Positions 1-9,355 of a stretch of DNA of 64,000 nucleotides are shown piece by piece. The position numbers were made by a program, and so were the translations under genes. The stretch covers positions 1 to 64,000 of the forward strand of contig CANQXJ010000004.1 of assembly GCA_947627795.1 (NCBI GenBank). The letters run 5' to 3'. Position 1 is the first letter of the stretch. Each line of letters opens with the position of its first letter. The notes beneath the pieces are model-generated. The model searched no databases and was not told where the DNA came from. It was given only the letters and a program-made list of their open reading frames with translations. The DNA is from an uncultured Clostridia bacterium. GTDB taxonomy: Bacteria; Bacillota; Clostridia; UBA1381.

Positions 1-998
1 TCTACGTTTTCCATGCCCTTTATCGAGCGGTACATCATGATCTGCACGTCCTCGGGCATACTTGTCGAAAAGCCCTGCGCGTACATTTCCTTTGTGTCAA
101 GCCCCATCGGCTCGATGAAAAGCTGGTGGCGGTCCTTGTTCGCGAACCGCACTACCTTATCCTCTATCGACGGGCAATAGCGCGGTCCCACGCCCTCGAC
201 CAGTCCCGAGTACATCGCGGAGCGGTGTAGGTTTTCATGTATTATCCTGTGCGTTTCCGCGTTTGTGTAGACGAGGTGGCAATTCACCTTGTTTTCGCCG
301 ATATTTTCCGTTTCAAACGAGAACGGAACTATTTTGTCGTCGCCGTATTCGACCTCCATTTTGTCAAAATCGAGCGAGTCCGCGTGTATCCTCGCCGGAG
401 TGCCCGTTTTAAACCGCGCGAGCTCCACTCCTATGCGGCGAAGATTTTCCGACAGCTCGTTAGCCGGGAACATTCCGTCCGGGCCGCTTTCCTTCGAGTA
501 ATCGCCAATCAGGATCTTACCCTTCAGGTACGTTCCCGTCGCGACGATCACTGCTTTTACGGCGTATTCCGCGCCTGTACTCGTTTTAACGCCCGTGACG
601 CGTCCGTTTTCGACCGATATATCGACTATTTCAGCCTGTTTAAGCTGTAAATTTTCCTGTTCCTCAACGCGCCGCTTCATTTCGGCGTGATACTTTTTCC
701 TATCCACCTGCGCGCGCAGCGAGTGAACGGCAGGTCCTTTGCCGCGGTTGAGCATTTTGGACTGTATAAAAGTCGCGTCCGCCGCCTTGCCCATTTCGCC
801 GCCGAGCGCGTCTATCTCGCGCACGAGATGTCCCTTCGCCGTGCCGCCTATGCTCGGATTGCACGGGAGATTCGCGACCGCGTCAAGGCTTATCGAGAAC
901 ATGACCGTCCTCATGCCGAGCCGAGCCGCCGCCAGAGCCGCCTCTATTCCGGCGTGTCCGCCGCCTATCACGGCGATATCGTATTCGCCAAGCAGCAT
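1..998 (-). CDS. mnmG: tRNA uridine-5-carboxymethylaminomethyl(34) synthesis enzyme MnmG (GidA), N-terminal part; runs off the left edge
   Basis: Reverse strand from ATG at 998 reads MLLGEYDIAVIGGGHAGIEAALAAARLGMRTVMFSISLDAVANLPCNPSIGGTAKGHLVREIDALGGEMGKAADATFIQSKMLNRGKGPAVH, the typical MnmG FAD-binding N-terminus; open to position 1. Absent from the ORF track because it is truncated. Confidence 0.95.
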   Translation of the reverse strand, partial: MLLGEYDIAVIGGGHAGIEAALAAARLGMRTVMFSISLDAVANLPCNPSIGGTAKGHLVREIDALGGEMGKAADATFIQSKMLNRGKGPAVHSLRAQVDRKKYHAEMKRRVEEQENLQLKQAEIVDISVENGRVTGVKTSTGAEYAVKAVIVATGTYLKGKILIGDYSKESGPDGMFPANELSENLRRIGVELARFKTGTPARIHADSLDFDKMEVEYGDDKIVPFSFETENIGENKVNCHLVYTNAETHRIIHENLHRSAMYSGLVEGVGPRYCPSIEDKVVRFANKDRHQLFIEPMGLDTKEMYAQGFSTSMPEDVQIMMYRSIKGMENV

Positions 999-1909
999 TA
1001 TTCGTCCTCCTCGTCAAGATACTCTATCTGCGGCGCAGGCGTTTTCTTCTGCATATCGCGCAGGATCGACTTTTCTATAACGCGCGCCGCGTAAAATTCC
1101 ATAGGATAGCGCATGATGCACGGACCTAATACGATCGAGAAAAGCAGCGCGATCACCGGATTTATCGCCGTAAACAGCGCGAATATTATTCCGCCTGACA
1201 CGAGAGTTAGCAGCAGATTCATCGGCAGCTTTCCGAGCGTCAGCAGTATCGCGTTTTTGTAAAGCGCGCCGATACCGCATTTGAACGTTACCATTATCTG
1301 GTAAAGATACGGGTGCATCATCGTGTAAATCAACAGCAGCAGCGCGGCTATATAGCATAGCGCCATCCACATAACGCTGCCTGTGGACACGTATATGCTG
1401 TAATAGAACATCAGCGCGTTTATGCCGAGAAGCAGCAGCACAAAGTCGATTATTACCGCGATCATGCCCTGCTTGAAATTTTCCTTCATCTTGTCCATGC
1501 CGTCGCTTATGATCCATGCGTGCTCGCCGCGCGTAAAGCAGCGGTTGATATACGCGAACGACGCCGACGCGGGACCTGTGCCCCACAGCATTGTGACAGC
1601 CACTATGAACATCGCCCTGAATCCGAACGCTATCGCGCCCGCCGTCTCGTTCACGGACGAGCCTTCAAGCTGGAACTGCTCTCCTATGCCCATGAACGAC
1701 TGCGGCTGGATAAGCAGCACCGACAGCAGATATAAAAGCACAAAATACAGAATGCTCGATATAAAATAGAACAAATTCGCCTGAATAAATTTTACGAATT
1801 TGCGGAAAACGATGTCCCAATATAAGAAAAATCCCTTTTTCTTCGGCGCGTCCTTGTCCACGCCCTTGCCCGGCTTATCGTAGCCGCCGCCGAAACCGAA
1901 TATTCCCAT
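998..1909 (-). CDS. DUF624/YesL-like multi-TM membrane protein
   Basis: ORF 998..1972; start MGIFGFGGGYDKPGK chosen because GGAGGAAATAAA precedes it; several TM segments; overlaps the mnmG start (TAATG). Confidence 0.7.
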   Translation of the reverse strand: MGIFGFGGGYDKPGKGVDKDAPKKKGFFLYWDIVFRKFVKFIQANLFYFISSILYFVLLYLLSVLLIQPQSFMGIGEQFQLEGSSVNETAGAIAFGFRAMFIVAVTMLWGTGPASASFAYINRCFTRGEHAWIISDGMDKMKENFKQGMIAVIIDFVLLLLGINALMFYYSIYVSTGSVMWMALCYIAALLLLIYTMMHPYLYQIMVTFKCGIGALYKNAILLTLGKLPMNLLLTLVSGGIIFALFTAINPVIALLFSIVLGPCIMRYPMEFYAARVIEKSILRDMQKKTPAPQIEYLDEEDE

Positions 1910-2023
1910 TTTATTTCCTCCTCTATGTAAAAATGATATACGCAAATTTTTGCTTTCAATATATTGTATCACAAAAATAAATATGATACAATAGCGATAT
2001 AAAGAAAATTTCGGAGAAATGTT

Positions 2024-2953
2024 ATGCGAAAAGTAATCATAAACGAAAACGACGCAAATCAGCGTCTTGATAAATTCCTTTCAAAGTATATGCCCGATTT
2101 GCCTAAGTCCATGCTTTATAAAGGGCTTCGGAAGAACTGCGCGCGCGTGAACGGAAAGCACATAAAGGACGGGGCTGTAATACTTAAAGCCGGAGACGAG
2201 CTTACGCTTTATTTTAAGGACGAATTTTTCACAGAAAATCAGGCTTTTGCGCCGTCAAACGATGATATCGACGTTGTTTATGAGGACAAAAACATTCTTC
2301 TCGTAAACAAGCCCGCCGGGCTGGTCGTTCACGCGGACGATAAAAACACCTCCGACACGCTTATTTTGCGTATACAAAGCTATTTATATAATAAGAACGA
2401 ATACGATCCGTCGGACGAGCACAGCTTCGCTCCCGCGCTCTGCAACAGGCTTGACCGCAACACCGCCGGAATAATTATCGCGGCGAAAAACGCGGCTTCT
2501 TTGCGTATTATAAATGAAAAAATCCGTCTTCGCGAGATAAAAAAGCTGTATCTATGCGTTGCCGACGGGATAATGACGGGCGAGGGCGAGCTTTCGGCAT
2601 TTCTTACGCGGCATGAAAAAAGAGCGTCTGTTTCGGACGCCCCTTCGGATAATTCAAAACCCGTTAAAATAAGATATAAAACGCTTGCGGTCAGCGAAAA
2701 GCAATCGCTTCTCGAGGTCGAGCTTCTCACCGGACGCACGCATCAGATACGCGCGCAGCTTGCCGCGATCAGTCATCCGCTGTCGGGCGACGTGAAGTAC
2801 GGCGGCTCGAAAACCGGCAAGCCGTATTCGCTCGTGAGCCATAAGCTGATTTTCGCGTTTGACACAGACGCTGATATACTTAACTACCTTACCGGCAAAA
2901 CGTTTTCCGTGCCCGCGGAATTCGCCCAAAGCTTTTCCGCCGCGAATTTATAG
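2024..2953 (+). CDS. RluA-family pseudouridine synthase
   Basis: S4-like N-terminus plus NRLDRNTAGIIIAAKN and LLTGRTHQIRAQLAAISHPLSGDVKYG motifs. Confidence 0.93.
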   Translation: MRKVIINENDANQRLDKFLSKYMPDLPKSMLYKGLRKNCARVNGKHIKDGAVILKAGDELTLYFKDEFFTENQAFAPSNDDIDVVYEDKNILLVNKPAGLVVHADDKNTSDTLILRIQSYLYNKNEYDPSDEHSFAPALCNRLDRNTAGIIIAAKNAASLRIINEKIRLREIKKLYLCVADGIMTGEGELSAFLTRHEKRASVSDAPSDNSKPVKIRYKTLAVSEKQSLLEVELLTGRTHQIRAQLAAISHPLSGDVKYGGSKTGKPYSLVSHKLIFAFDTDADILNYLTGKTFSVPAEFAQSFSAANL

Positions 2954-4029
2954 AGATCGGCTGTCGCCGAGGGCTTTCCGAGCCTCCCAACGCTTTCCTC
3001 GATAAGCCGTCTGCGCCATTCGCAGTTTAAAAGCTGATTCAGCGCGTCCGATATGGAATAACGCTCGTTTACCATAATTGCCGCGCCGTTGTTTACAAGA
3101 AAATCGAGGTTCCTGTCCTCCTGCCCGGGCAGCGGGTTCATTATGATCATAGGCAAACCCTTGGCAAGCGCCTCGGAGGTGGTAAGTCCGCCGGGCTTTG
3201 ACACGATAAAATCAGCCGCGTCCATCATAACGTCAACGTTATCGGCAAAACCGTACGCGTATACGTCCTTTTTCCATGCATAATCGTTTATTTCCGCGTA
3301 CGCCTTTTTATTTGAGCCGCACACGCATATTATCTGAAAATCCGATCGAAACTCGTCCATTTCAATAAGCGCCTTTTTTATATTGCCGTATCCCATCGAC
3401 CCCATCATAACGAGAGCCGTGGTTTTATCGGCGATATTGAGCGCCGCGCGCGCTTTTGCTTTATCGCCGCGCACCGAAAACTTCTCGCGTATAGGTATGC
3501 CTATCGGAAGAATTTTTCTGTCGGACACGCCCTTTCTCGCCATTTCGTAATTTAAAATTTCATCGGGCGTAACGTAATAGTCAAGCTCGGTGCTTTCCCA
3601 AAAAGGATGAACGGTAAAATCGGTTATTATTCCTATCGTCGGGCAGGATATAACGCCGCGCTTCGATAAAATACTCATAACCATTCCCGCCACACTATGC
3701 GTGCCTATGATCAAATCGGGCGCGTATTCCTCGACGTATTTTGTCAGCTTTTTCGACACGAGATTTGAAACCAAGCTTATCGGCGCACGCTTATCGTACG
3801 GCTCGTCCTTTTTGTCGAGCTTTTCGTACGCTTTGCCGTAGATATTGGGCATATATTTTGTCGAAAACAAATACCCGTCGTCTATAGCAGTTCCGAGAGG
3901 TTTATTTATGTAATTGAAAATATCGAGCATTTCGCATTTATGAGAGAATTTTTCAAAATAGCTCATCATAGCGAGTGCGGTCGAATGATGACCGAATCCC
4001 GCCTTGACGGACATTAAAAGAACATTCAT
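2884..4029 (-). CDS. MGDG-synthase/MurG-like glycosyltransferase (processive diacylglycerol glucosyltransferase type)
   Basis: N-terminal MSVKAGFGHHSTALAMMSYF and C-terminal DFIVSKPGGLTTSEALAKGLPMIIMNPLPGQEDRN, diagnostic for the family. Confidence 0.88.
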   Translation of the reverse strand: MNVLLMSVKAGFGHHSTALAMMSYFEKFSHKCEMLDIFNYINKPLGTAIDDGYLFSTKYMPNIYGKAYEKLDKKDEPYDKRAPISLVSNLVSKKLTKYVEEYAPDLIIGTHSVAGMVMSILSKRGVISCPTIGIITDFTVHPFWESTELDYYVTPDEILNYEMARKGVSDRKILPIGIPIREKFSVRGDKAKARAALNIADKTTALVMMGSMGYGNIKKALIEMDEFRSDFQIICVCGSNKKAYAEINDYAWKKDVYAYGFADNVDVMMDAADFIVSKPGGLTTSEALAKGLPMIIMNPLPGQEDRNLDFLVNNGAAIMVNERYSISDALNQLLNCEWRRRLIEESVGRLGKPSATADLYKFAAEKLWANSAGTENVLPVR

Positions 4030-4134
4030 TTGTTTTAGTCCCCTTAAATTTATTATTCTTTAATATTATATCAGATTATTTCGAAAAATTCAATTATTAT
4101 CGGATTTTAATTTTTAGAAAAAGCCTTCCAATGC

Positions 4135-4169
4135 AAAAAAAGTACCTAAAGGAGTAAGGCACTTTTTTT
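4135..4169. terminator. Rho-independent (bidirectional-looking) terminator
   Basis: AAAAAAAGTACCT-AAAGGAGTA-AGGCACTTTTTTT near-perfect stem with A and T tracts. Confidence 0.75.
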
Positions 4170-4314
4170 GTTTTTGCTATGTATAGGATAAAAGGGTAGA
4201 ATGTAATTTCTTTCTACATCCATATTATAGCACACTATTTTCCTGTTTGCAAGAGTTTTATGAAAAATTTTTAAAATATTTTTCCGAATATTTTCCGCAG
4301 CTCCCAAAAACCGC

Positions 4315-5004
4315 TTACCGGCTGAATAATTCGCTTGCGGCGACCGATAAAATAATGTTCAGGTTTCCGTTGCGGCAGCGCAGTTCGTCGAGAAATTCCT
4401 TTTCGTCAACGTCTTTTTTCATGGTTATGTCGTAATGAAGCTCGTAAATCGAACCCAAATCCGTTGTTTTTACCTTTGTAAGCTCAAACGTTTTTGTGTA
4501 TTTTTCGAGTATATCGTCAAAAATGCCCTCAAAATGAAGATTTTCCGGAATTAATATCTTTAAAATCTTCACGGCCTCCCTTTGAGCGCCGAAATTCAGC
4601 TTCGAAAGAATTATCATAAACAGGCATACTATGACGACAAACGCCGCCCCGTACAGATACAGCCCTACTCCGCAGGACAGACCGGCGGCTATGTCGAAAA
4701 ATATATATCCTATATCCTCCGGATCGCCCGGCGCGGAGCGGAAGCGTATAATCGAAAGCGTTCCCGCGAGGGAAAACGCGCGCGCTATGTTGCTGCCGAT
4801 AAAAATAATTATCATCGCGAGAATTACGGGGAGCATTGTAAGCGTTACAGCGAAGCTTTTTTGGTGAGCCCTGTGCGTAAACATATAAGTGGAGCTTATC
4901 ACAAGCCCGAATACGAGAGAAACCGCTATCGCCAAAAGCGTTCCGCCGACGGTAATTACCGACGAGCCGCCCGCCGAAGCGCTGTTAAAAATTTCATCTA
5001 TCAT
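4315..5004 (-). CDS. DUF4956 domain-containing membrane protein
   Basis: Three to four TM segments, IIRFRSAPGDPEDIGYIFFDIAAGLSCG motif; adjacent to a VTC-domain protein as is common for this family. Confidence 0.85.
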   Translation of the reverse strand: MIDEIFNSASAGGSSVITVGGTLLAIAVSLVFGLVISSTYMFTHRAHQKSFAVTLTMLPVILAMIIIFIGSNIARAFSLAGTLSIIRFRSAPGDPEDIGYIFFDIAAGLSCGVGLYLYGAAFVVIVCLFMIILSKLNFGAQREAVKILKILIPENLHFEGIFDDILEKYTKTFELTKVKTTDLGSIYELHYDITMKKDVDEKEFLDELRCRNGNLNIILSVAASELFSR

Positions 5005-5008
5005 TAAG

Positions 5009-5770
5009 TTAAACCTCCTGTTTCTGTTTTACCGCGCGAAGCGTTTCGTTATGTGCCTTAATCTCCTTAACGAACCGGATATATTCCGTTCCGTATTTTG
5101 AAAAGTGCATTTTGAAAATATTCATTTCCGTAAGCATATCACAAAGCCACGCGGGCTTGGCAAAGCTCGTTTTTATTTCCATAAGCCATGTGCCTTCGGG
5201 AAGCAGGAGCGTCCCGTTATCCCCCGCTTCAAGCCTGAGATCATCGCGTCTTGAGCGTATCTTGCTGTCAAACGAAATACGCAGATCGTCATTGCCGTTT
5301 TCGAAATACGCGATACGGTCATACGCTATGTACACCTTCGGAACAGGCTTGTGAAAGGCAAGAAAATACTCAATCTCATTCATAACCTGTGAATTCATGT
5401 ATTCCGCAGGTTGGGGGCGTATACCGTTTTCCAAGAAATCGTACGCCTCTCCGAGCTTCATGATTGTGCGGCGCTTATTCACCATTCCGTTAAATTTCTT
5501 TTTTATCTCCACAAATACCTTTGAATCGGTTTCCGGCACTCCGTATGAGCGGAGCCTCAGCTTTTCCTTGTATGTCGGATGCGAGAGCGATTCGCGTATC
5601 AGGCTGTGATCGGGCGTATCGTAATATATATTGGTTATTATATACTGCGAATGGCGCCGGCAGTGCTCGTCAAGCTGCATATGCTCATCCATGACTTCAA
5701 GAATTTTTCCCATCTCGCGTTCATTTATAAGATATTTGTGCTCGTAGCGGTTAAATACCTCTATTGCCAA
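5009..5770 (-). CDS. VTC-domain polyphosphate polymerase-like protein
   Basis: NRYEHKYLINEREM..., TNIYYDTPDHSLIRESLSHPTYKEKLRLRSYG, VFVEIKKKFNGMVNKRR, WLMEIKTSFAKP: VTC tunnel-domain motifs. Confidence 0.88.
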   Translation of the reverse strand: MAIEVFNRYEHKYLINEREMGKILEVMDEHMQLDEHCRRHSQYIITNIYYDTPDHSLIRESLSHPTYKEKLRLRSYGVPETDSKVFVEIKKKFNGMVNKRRTIMKLGEAYDFLENGIRPQPAEYMNSQVMNEIEYFLAFHKPVPKVYIAYDRIAYFENGNDDLRISFDSKIRSRRDDLRLEAGDNGTLLLPEGTWLMEIKTSFAKPAWLCDMLTEMNIFKMHFSKYGTEYIRFVKEIKAHNETLRAVKQKQEV

Positions 5771-5827
5771 ATCGGTTCCTCCCTTGTTCGGTATAAAGAA
5801 ATCCTATCGCATTTTCTTTAAATATAC

Positions 5828-7366
5828 TTAATTTTTCTTATGCGCCGATAAAAATCTTTTTGCTGCCGCTATAAGCTGATTGCGCGATTCCTTGTTAAGA
5901 ATGAATATAAAATTGAAGATAAGTCCCGCAACACCCGCCATTCCGCCGAATATAAACAGATTCAGCCACGAAACATACGGCATCATCCGTCTGAAGATCA
6001 TACCTATAGCTCCTATCGCGAACGCCGCTATGAGCGATTTTATCGCATCGGGATAGAATGTGCGCGCGCTTACGCCGAGATATTTCGCTCCGTAAGGGAT
6101 AGTATAGCATAAATCACGCACCATGGAAAGCGTCGAACCCACGCACACTACAGCCGACACGCCCGCGTCCGTTGTTTTTAAAAGCACAAGCAAAACAAGT
6201 ATATTGACAAACCCGGTCGCGCAGATCAAAAGAGAGCTGACCTTTATTTTATTTATAATAGTAAAAATATTCTGAATTATCATCGCCGGACAGACAATAG
6301 AAAGCGGCACTACCGCGATAACGCTCAAAAGCCGCAGAAAGAACGCGTCCTCGCTCGGGTACCAAAGCGTGAATATATCCGTGCCGAAGCTTATAAGCAG
6401 TCCTATCGGTATGCTGACGAGCATACTCATAATCTGCATCGACGATTTCGTTTCGCGGACCATTTCCGAAATTTTGTTATCGGCGTACAGCTTTGTAAGG
6501 CTCGGTACGAATGTCACCGCGAGCGCGTCGGTCATGTTGTTTACCATATTCGGAACTATTTTTACAAGCGCGAGAAGTCCCATATCCGCTCCGCCGAGCA
6601 TCAGGTTTGTTACAATCAAATCTATTCCGCTCGACAAAAGCGTTCCCATTCTCGTGAGACTGTTCCATATTCCGGACATAAACAGCGTTTTCACCTTGTC
6701 AAAGCGGAAATTTCTCACATTCAGCTTTAAATCGGGAATAAGCTTTCTTTTGAAGTAAATATTGCAGATTTGCGTATATACCATAACGATAAACATAACT
6801 ATCGCCGTGTACGCCACGTACGGCTTTAAATTGCTGAACATAAGGTACAAAAGCGCCGCGCGCAGCACGTAGCCGATTATGTTTATAACGGACTGAATAT
6901 AAAGCTTGTTCTTTATATAGAACGACACCGCGAGGTTTGTGGAAAGTATTCCGATTATAAAGTTTGCAGCCGTGAATCCGAGAAGCACCTGCACGTCAAG
7001 CGTAAGCTCGGGGGTGCTTATGTTCAGAAGCCTTGAAATATTTATCACGGCAAATATAAATATCGGCATAAATATCGCGCTCAGGATTACGTTGGAGAAA
7101 AATACCGAGTTAAAATATTCGTCCGCCTCGTCCGGTCTGCCTCGAAAATAGGAAATGGAAATAAACCTGCTTGCCATAGAGTTCATCGCGATGGTGACTA
7201 TGGAAAAGCAGGCGAGAAACGTGTCCGATACTTTTATAAAACCGTTAGCCTCCGCGCCTACGCTCTCAACTATGTACTTGGACAGGAAGAAATTTATCCC
7301 TATCTGAATGACAAACGCAATAAGGCTCGCGGCAACATTAATAATTGTTTGCTTATTTTTGTTCAT
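5828..7366 (-). CDS. Polysaccharide biosynthesis / Wzx-like flippase (MOP superfamily)
   Basis: 12-14 predicted TM segments with flippase-like N-terminus (INVAASLIAFVIQIGINFFLSKYIVESVGAEANGFIKVSDTF). Confidence 0.82.
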   Translation of the reverse strand: MNKNKQTIINVAASLIAFVIQIGINFFLSKYIVESVGAEANGFIKVSDTFLACFSIVTIAMNSMASRFISISYFRGRPDEADEYFNSVFFSNVILSAIFMPIFIFAVINISRLLNISTPELTLDVQVLLGFTAANFIIGILSTNLAVSFYIKNKLYIQSVINIIGYVLRAALLYLMFSNLKPYVAYTAIVMFIVMVYTQICNIYFKRKLIPDLKLNVRNFRFDKVKTLFMSGIWNSLTRMGTLLSSGIDLIVTNLMLGGADMGLLALVKIVPNMVNNMTDALAVTFVPSLTKLYADNKISEMVRETKSSMQIMSMLVSIPIGLLISFGTDIFTLWYPSEDAFFLRLLSVIAVVPLSIVCPAMIIQNIFTIINKIKVSSLLICATGFVNILVLLVLLKTTDAGVSAVVCVGSTLSMVRDLCYTIPYGAKYLGVSARTFYPDAIKSLIAAFAIGAIGMIFRRMMPYVSWLNLFIFGGMAGVAGLIFNFIFILNKESRNQLIAAAKRFLSAHKKN

Positions 7367-7528
7367 TCGCCGTTATCCTTTTTCCGGTTTACAAATTAAT
7401 TCCGCTTATAATTATACCGTAATTCCATATTAAAATCAAGGTCGTTTTTGTATTTTTTATATAATCCGCAAACAGCTCAGGTTTAATATGAGTACGGATA
7501 ATGCAGCGGACGGGAGAACGGGCATAAG

Positions 7529-7561
7529 AAATCCGCCGGACGATGTTATCCGGCGGATTTT
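7529..7561 (-). terminator. Rho-independent terminator of the ABC transporter operon
   Basis: AAATCCGCCGGA-CGATGTTA-TCCGGCGGATTT perfect stem immediately downstream of the 7577 stop. Confidence 0.85.
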
Positions 7562-7576
7562 GTATTTCCTGAATTT

Positions 7577-8374
7577 TTAATTAAGCAGCGCCCTGTCGTT
7601 CGCGAACTCCTCTCCGCTTATATCCGCGAATTTCTTAAGCAAATCGTCCACGGTCAGCGCCTTCTTTTCGTCGCCCTCGACGCTGTAAATAATGCGTCCC
7701 TCGTGCATCATTATGAGGCGGTTCCCGTGCGCGATAGCGTCCTTCATATTATGCGTTATCATCATCGCCGTGAGCTTACCCTCGGTAATGAACTTTTCCG
7801 ACAAATTCAGCACCGTTTCGGCTGTTTTCGGATCGAGCGCAGCAGTATGCTCATCGAGCAAAAGCAGCTTCGGCTTCTGCATTACAGCCATAAGAAGCGT
7901 CAGCGCCTGCCTCTGTCCTCCCGAGAGAAGCCCGACCTTGCTCGAAAGCCTGTTTTCAAGTCCAAGCCCGAGCTGCGAGAGCATATACCGGTAATACGAG
8001 CGCTCCTTGCCCGTTATCGCCCATTTCAGCCCGCGCCTTTTTCCTCTGCGGTACGCGAGCGACATATTTTCCTCGATCCACATATCCGCCGCCGTACCCA
8101 TCATAGGATCCTGGAACACGCGTCCGAGAAATTTCGCTCTCTTATGCTCCGGCAGCCGCGTAACGTCCGTGCCGTCGATTACGATACTGCCTCTGTCAAC
8201 GGGAAAAACGCCGCAAATGCTGTTCAGAAGCGTAGACTTACCCGCGCCGTTGCCGCCGATGATAGTTACGAAGTCGCCTTCCTTAAGCTCCAAATCAACT
8301 CCGTTCAGCGCGCGCTTTTCGTTTACCGTCCCCTTGTTGAACGTCTTGTAAATTCCGCTTACCTTTAACATCAC
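7577..8374 (-). CDS. ABC transporter ATP-binding protein (tryptophan/tyrosine-type TrpXYZ-like system)
   Basis: Walker A GGNGAGKSTLLN, signature LSGGQRQALTLLMA, Walker B LLLLDEHTAALDP. Confidence 0.93.
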   Translation of the reverse strand: MMLKVSGIYKTFNKGTVNEKRALNGVDLELKEGDFVTIIGGNGAGKSTLLNSICGVFPVDRGSIVIDGTDVTRLPEHKRAKFLGRVFQDPMMGTAADMWIEENMSLAYRRGKRRGLKWAITGKERSYYRYMLSQLGLGLENRLSSKVGLLSGGQRQALTLLMAVMQKPKLLLLDEHTAALDPKTAETVLNLSEKFITEGKLTAMMITHNMKDAIAHGNRLIMMHEGRIIYSVEGDEKKALTVDDLLKKFADISGEEFANDRALLN

Positions 8375-9270
8375 GCGCCAGCCCCCTTTACCGTTCGTTT
8401 TTCCGCGAGTTTATGTCTCCAGTAAGGTATTCCGAGGAACACCGCCACGACGAGAGCCGAGAACATTTTAAGATCGTTCGCGTTAAGTCCCGCGCGCAGA
8501 ACGAGCGTTATTACGATATAATATATAATACCGCCGAAAACCGACGCAATGAGCTTGAGCGCGAAATTCTTAAATATTTTTCCCAAAAGCACCTCTCCTA
8601 TAATAACAGCCGCGAGACCGATTACTATAGCGCCGCGTCCCATGTTGATATCGGCGAAACCCTGGTACTGCGAGAGCAGCGCGCCCGACAGCGCGACTAT
8701 GCCGTTTGATAGCACGAGACCGATAATTTTATTCGTGTCGGTGTTAATGCCATTCGCCTTCGCCATACGCTGGTTGCAGCCGGTCGCGCGGAGCGAATGC
8801 CCCATTTCCGTGCCGAAGAACCAGTAAAGCAGAGCGATCAGGACGACAGCGAAAATCCCGCCCACAAGTATCGCCATAGGCAGATTTCGAAGCGACAGGA
8901 GCAGATGATATTTATCCACCGACAGCGGCAGGTTTGCCGACTGCGACATTATTCTTAGGTTTACCGAATACAGTATAAGCTGCGTCAGTATTCCCGACAA
9001 TATCGCGGGTATGCCGAATTTCGTGTGAAAAACTCCGGTGACAAGTCCCGCGGCGCATCCGGCGGCAAACGCTATAAGCATAGCGGCACCGGCGTTCATA
9101 CCGTTCATCATACATACTACCATCGTCGCGCCGCCCGTTGCCATAGAGCCGTCCACGGTCAAATCAGCCACATCGAGTATTCTGAATGTCAAATATACGC
9201 CGATCGCCATAATGCCCCAGATTATACCCTGTGCGACCGCGCCGGGCATGGATACAAGGAAACCAAGCAT
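8371..9270 (-). CDS. ABC transporter permease (same operon)
   Basis: MLGFLVSMPGAVAQGIIWGIMAIGVYLTFRILDVADLTVDGSMATGGA, LivH/branched-chain-type permease; overlaps the ATPase start by 4 bp. Confidence 0.9.
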   Translation of the reverse strand: MLGFLVSMPGAVAQGIIWGIMAIGVYLTFRILDVADLTVDGSMATGGATMVVCMMNGMNAGAAMLIAFAAGCAAGLVTGVFHTKFGIPAILSGILTQLILYSVNLRIMSQSANLPLSVDKYHLLLSLRNLPMAILVGGIFAVVLIALLYWFFGTEMGHSLRATGCNQRMAKANGINTDTNKIIGLVLSNGIVALSGALLSQYQGFADINMGRGAIVIGLAAVIIGEVLLGKIFKNFALKLIASVFGGIIYYIVITLVLRAGLNANDLKMFSALVVAVFLGIPYWRHKLAEKRTVKGAGA

Positions 9271-9355
9271 TATTTTTCCCCCTTCCGTACTGCAAAAGTG
9301 CAAAGAGGCGTTATAAAAACGCCCCGTTGCAAATACTACTTATTAAAATTTCGTA

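Noticed and set aside
237-1094. Plus-strand ORFs (137, 135, 113 aa) in the mnmG/DUF624 region
   Set aside because: Antisense to well-supported mnmG and DUF624 frames; Arg/His-rich low-quality translations typical of shadow ORFs.
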